Part shown: positions 63,612 through 64,000 of the stretch, piece after piece | Layout of the letters: each line of letters opens with the position of its first letter | Numbering within the stretch: position 1 is the stretch's first letter | Assembly: GCF_900090285.1 (NCBI RefSeq) | Contig: NZ_LT607754.1 | Span: 6,474,001-6,538,000, forward strand | Length of the DNA stretch: 64,000 nucleotides | From: Micromonospora inositola | GTDB taxonomy: Bacteria > Actinomycetota > Actinomycetes > Mycobacteriales > Micromonosporaceae | Reading direction: 5' to 3' | The notes under the pieces: generated by a model | Told to the model about the DNA's origin: nothing | The model's input: only the letters and a program-made list of their open reading frames with translations | Databases searched by the model: none | Made by a program: the position numbers and the translations under genes

Positions 63612-63673
63612 CTGTGAGCCGCTGTGAGCGGGGACCGTGTTCGCCAGAGCACACAAACGCGGGTTTGAGGGTG
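63612..63673 (+). promoter_or_regulatory. element promoter/operator, second copy
   Basis: GTGAG at 63614 and 63624 (10 bp apart), then the 35-bp block at 63639-63673, 34 of 35 bases matching 58568-58602 in inverse orientation. It points towards the gene starting at 63966 and other genes beyond the window. Confidence 0.65.
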
Positions 63674-63965
63674 CGGAAACTCTTCCCGCCCGGCCCGTGC
63701 CGGGCACCCGGGAGGTTCCGCCCGCCGCCGGGCCCGGACATCGTCGGGCCGCCACGAGCTGGACGCCTCGGGTGCCGCGCAGTGCTTGGTGCGCTGACAC
63801 CTCATCGAACACCGCAACCCGCGAGGGAGGACGAGCTCCTCCCGAGGCCGGTGCGGCTCGCGCGCGTCCCGTTCTCCGCGCCCGGCGGCGGTCCCCTTGA
63901 CCGCCCGCTAGCGCCCCGCCGCCCCGCCCCTGGTGACGGCGGCGGGGCCGGAGGTGACCCCACTC

Positions 63966-64000
63966 ATGTCCCGCATCCCGGCACTCCTGCGTTCCCTCAC
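63966..64000 (+). CDS. gene start, N-terminal part (runs off window)
   Basis: ATG 63966 (MSRIPALLRSL) follows a strong ribosome binding site GGAGGTGA at the usual distance. Only 11 codons are in the window, so nothing about its product can be said. Confidence 0.5.
   Translation, partial: MSRIPALLRSL

Overview
The sequence looks like a high-GC actinobacterium, most likely of the Micromonosporaceae. Coding regions have strongly G/C-biased third codon positions. The window carries actinobacterial families such as LtrA-like membrane proteins, a DUF4429/SHOCT protein, a septum-formation lipoprotein and an RHS-type secreted giant protein. The genus is an inference; there is no rRNA or intact tRNA here to confirm it. 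Most of the window is accessory DNA: insertion sequences, decayed gene ends, dispersed non-coding repeats and small gene cassettes.

Layout. 1-13.6 kb: an LtrA family membrane protein, integrase and IS110 scraps, a DUF4429/SHOCT gene cleanly split by an IS5-family element, small hypothetical genes, a HIRAN-domain protein, a septum-formation lipoprotein, a decayed IS30/IS3 composite, a HAD hydrolase between two broken VOC genes, and an ISL3 transposase. 13.9-25.1 kb (minus strand): a polymorphic-toxin style locus. It has a 1324-aa secreted LamG/bulb-lectin protein, then a 2215-aa RHS protein with a variable C-terminal tip, then a tightly coupled small gene that is the best candidate for its immunity protein. 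25.4-28.5 kb: a GRAM-like protein and two secreted carbohydrate-type proteins (LamG-like and beta-helix) converging on a strong hairpin terminator. 28.8-35.5 kb: a second copy of a 600-bp repeat, a second LtrA gene, an aldo/keto reductase with a divergent XRE regulator, and a scrapyard of IS481, IS256, esterase and tRNA-end remnants.

36-46 kb: a cupin, an IS6 element and a cluster that resembles a defence/stress island. It holds a small TM protein coupled to a nucleoside-deoxyribosyltransferase-like/Nudix/winged-helix fusion, a SLATT two-TM protein, an EVE-like/NO VEIN (DUF3883) nuclease-like protein, a DEDDh exonuclease with a BRCT domain and its partner, and an AlbA_2 (Schlafen-like) gene broken by a frameshift. 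Between these genes lie diverged non-coding repeats (families R1 and R2) that also occur near 4 kb. 46-53 kb: a lipoprotein, an unusual composite (two inverted IS3 3' ends flanking an intact IS30 gene), an alpha/beta hydrolase, a membrane protein and an EEP-family nuclease/phosphatase.

53.8-64 kb: an integrative-element module with tyrosine integrase, helix-turn-helix excisionase, a cytosine-5 DNA methyltransferase broken by two frameshifts, two further methyltransferase-like genes, a PQQ-type beta-propeller protein, a sigma-factor-like protein and YggT. Three sites in this module carry GTGAG repeats phased exactly 10 bp apart. Two of these sites share an additional 35-bp block, which suggests one regulator controlling several element operons. 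Remnants of cation-efflux, LtrA and diaminopimelate decarboxylase genes surround them.
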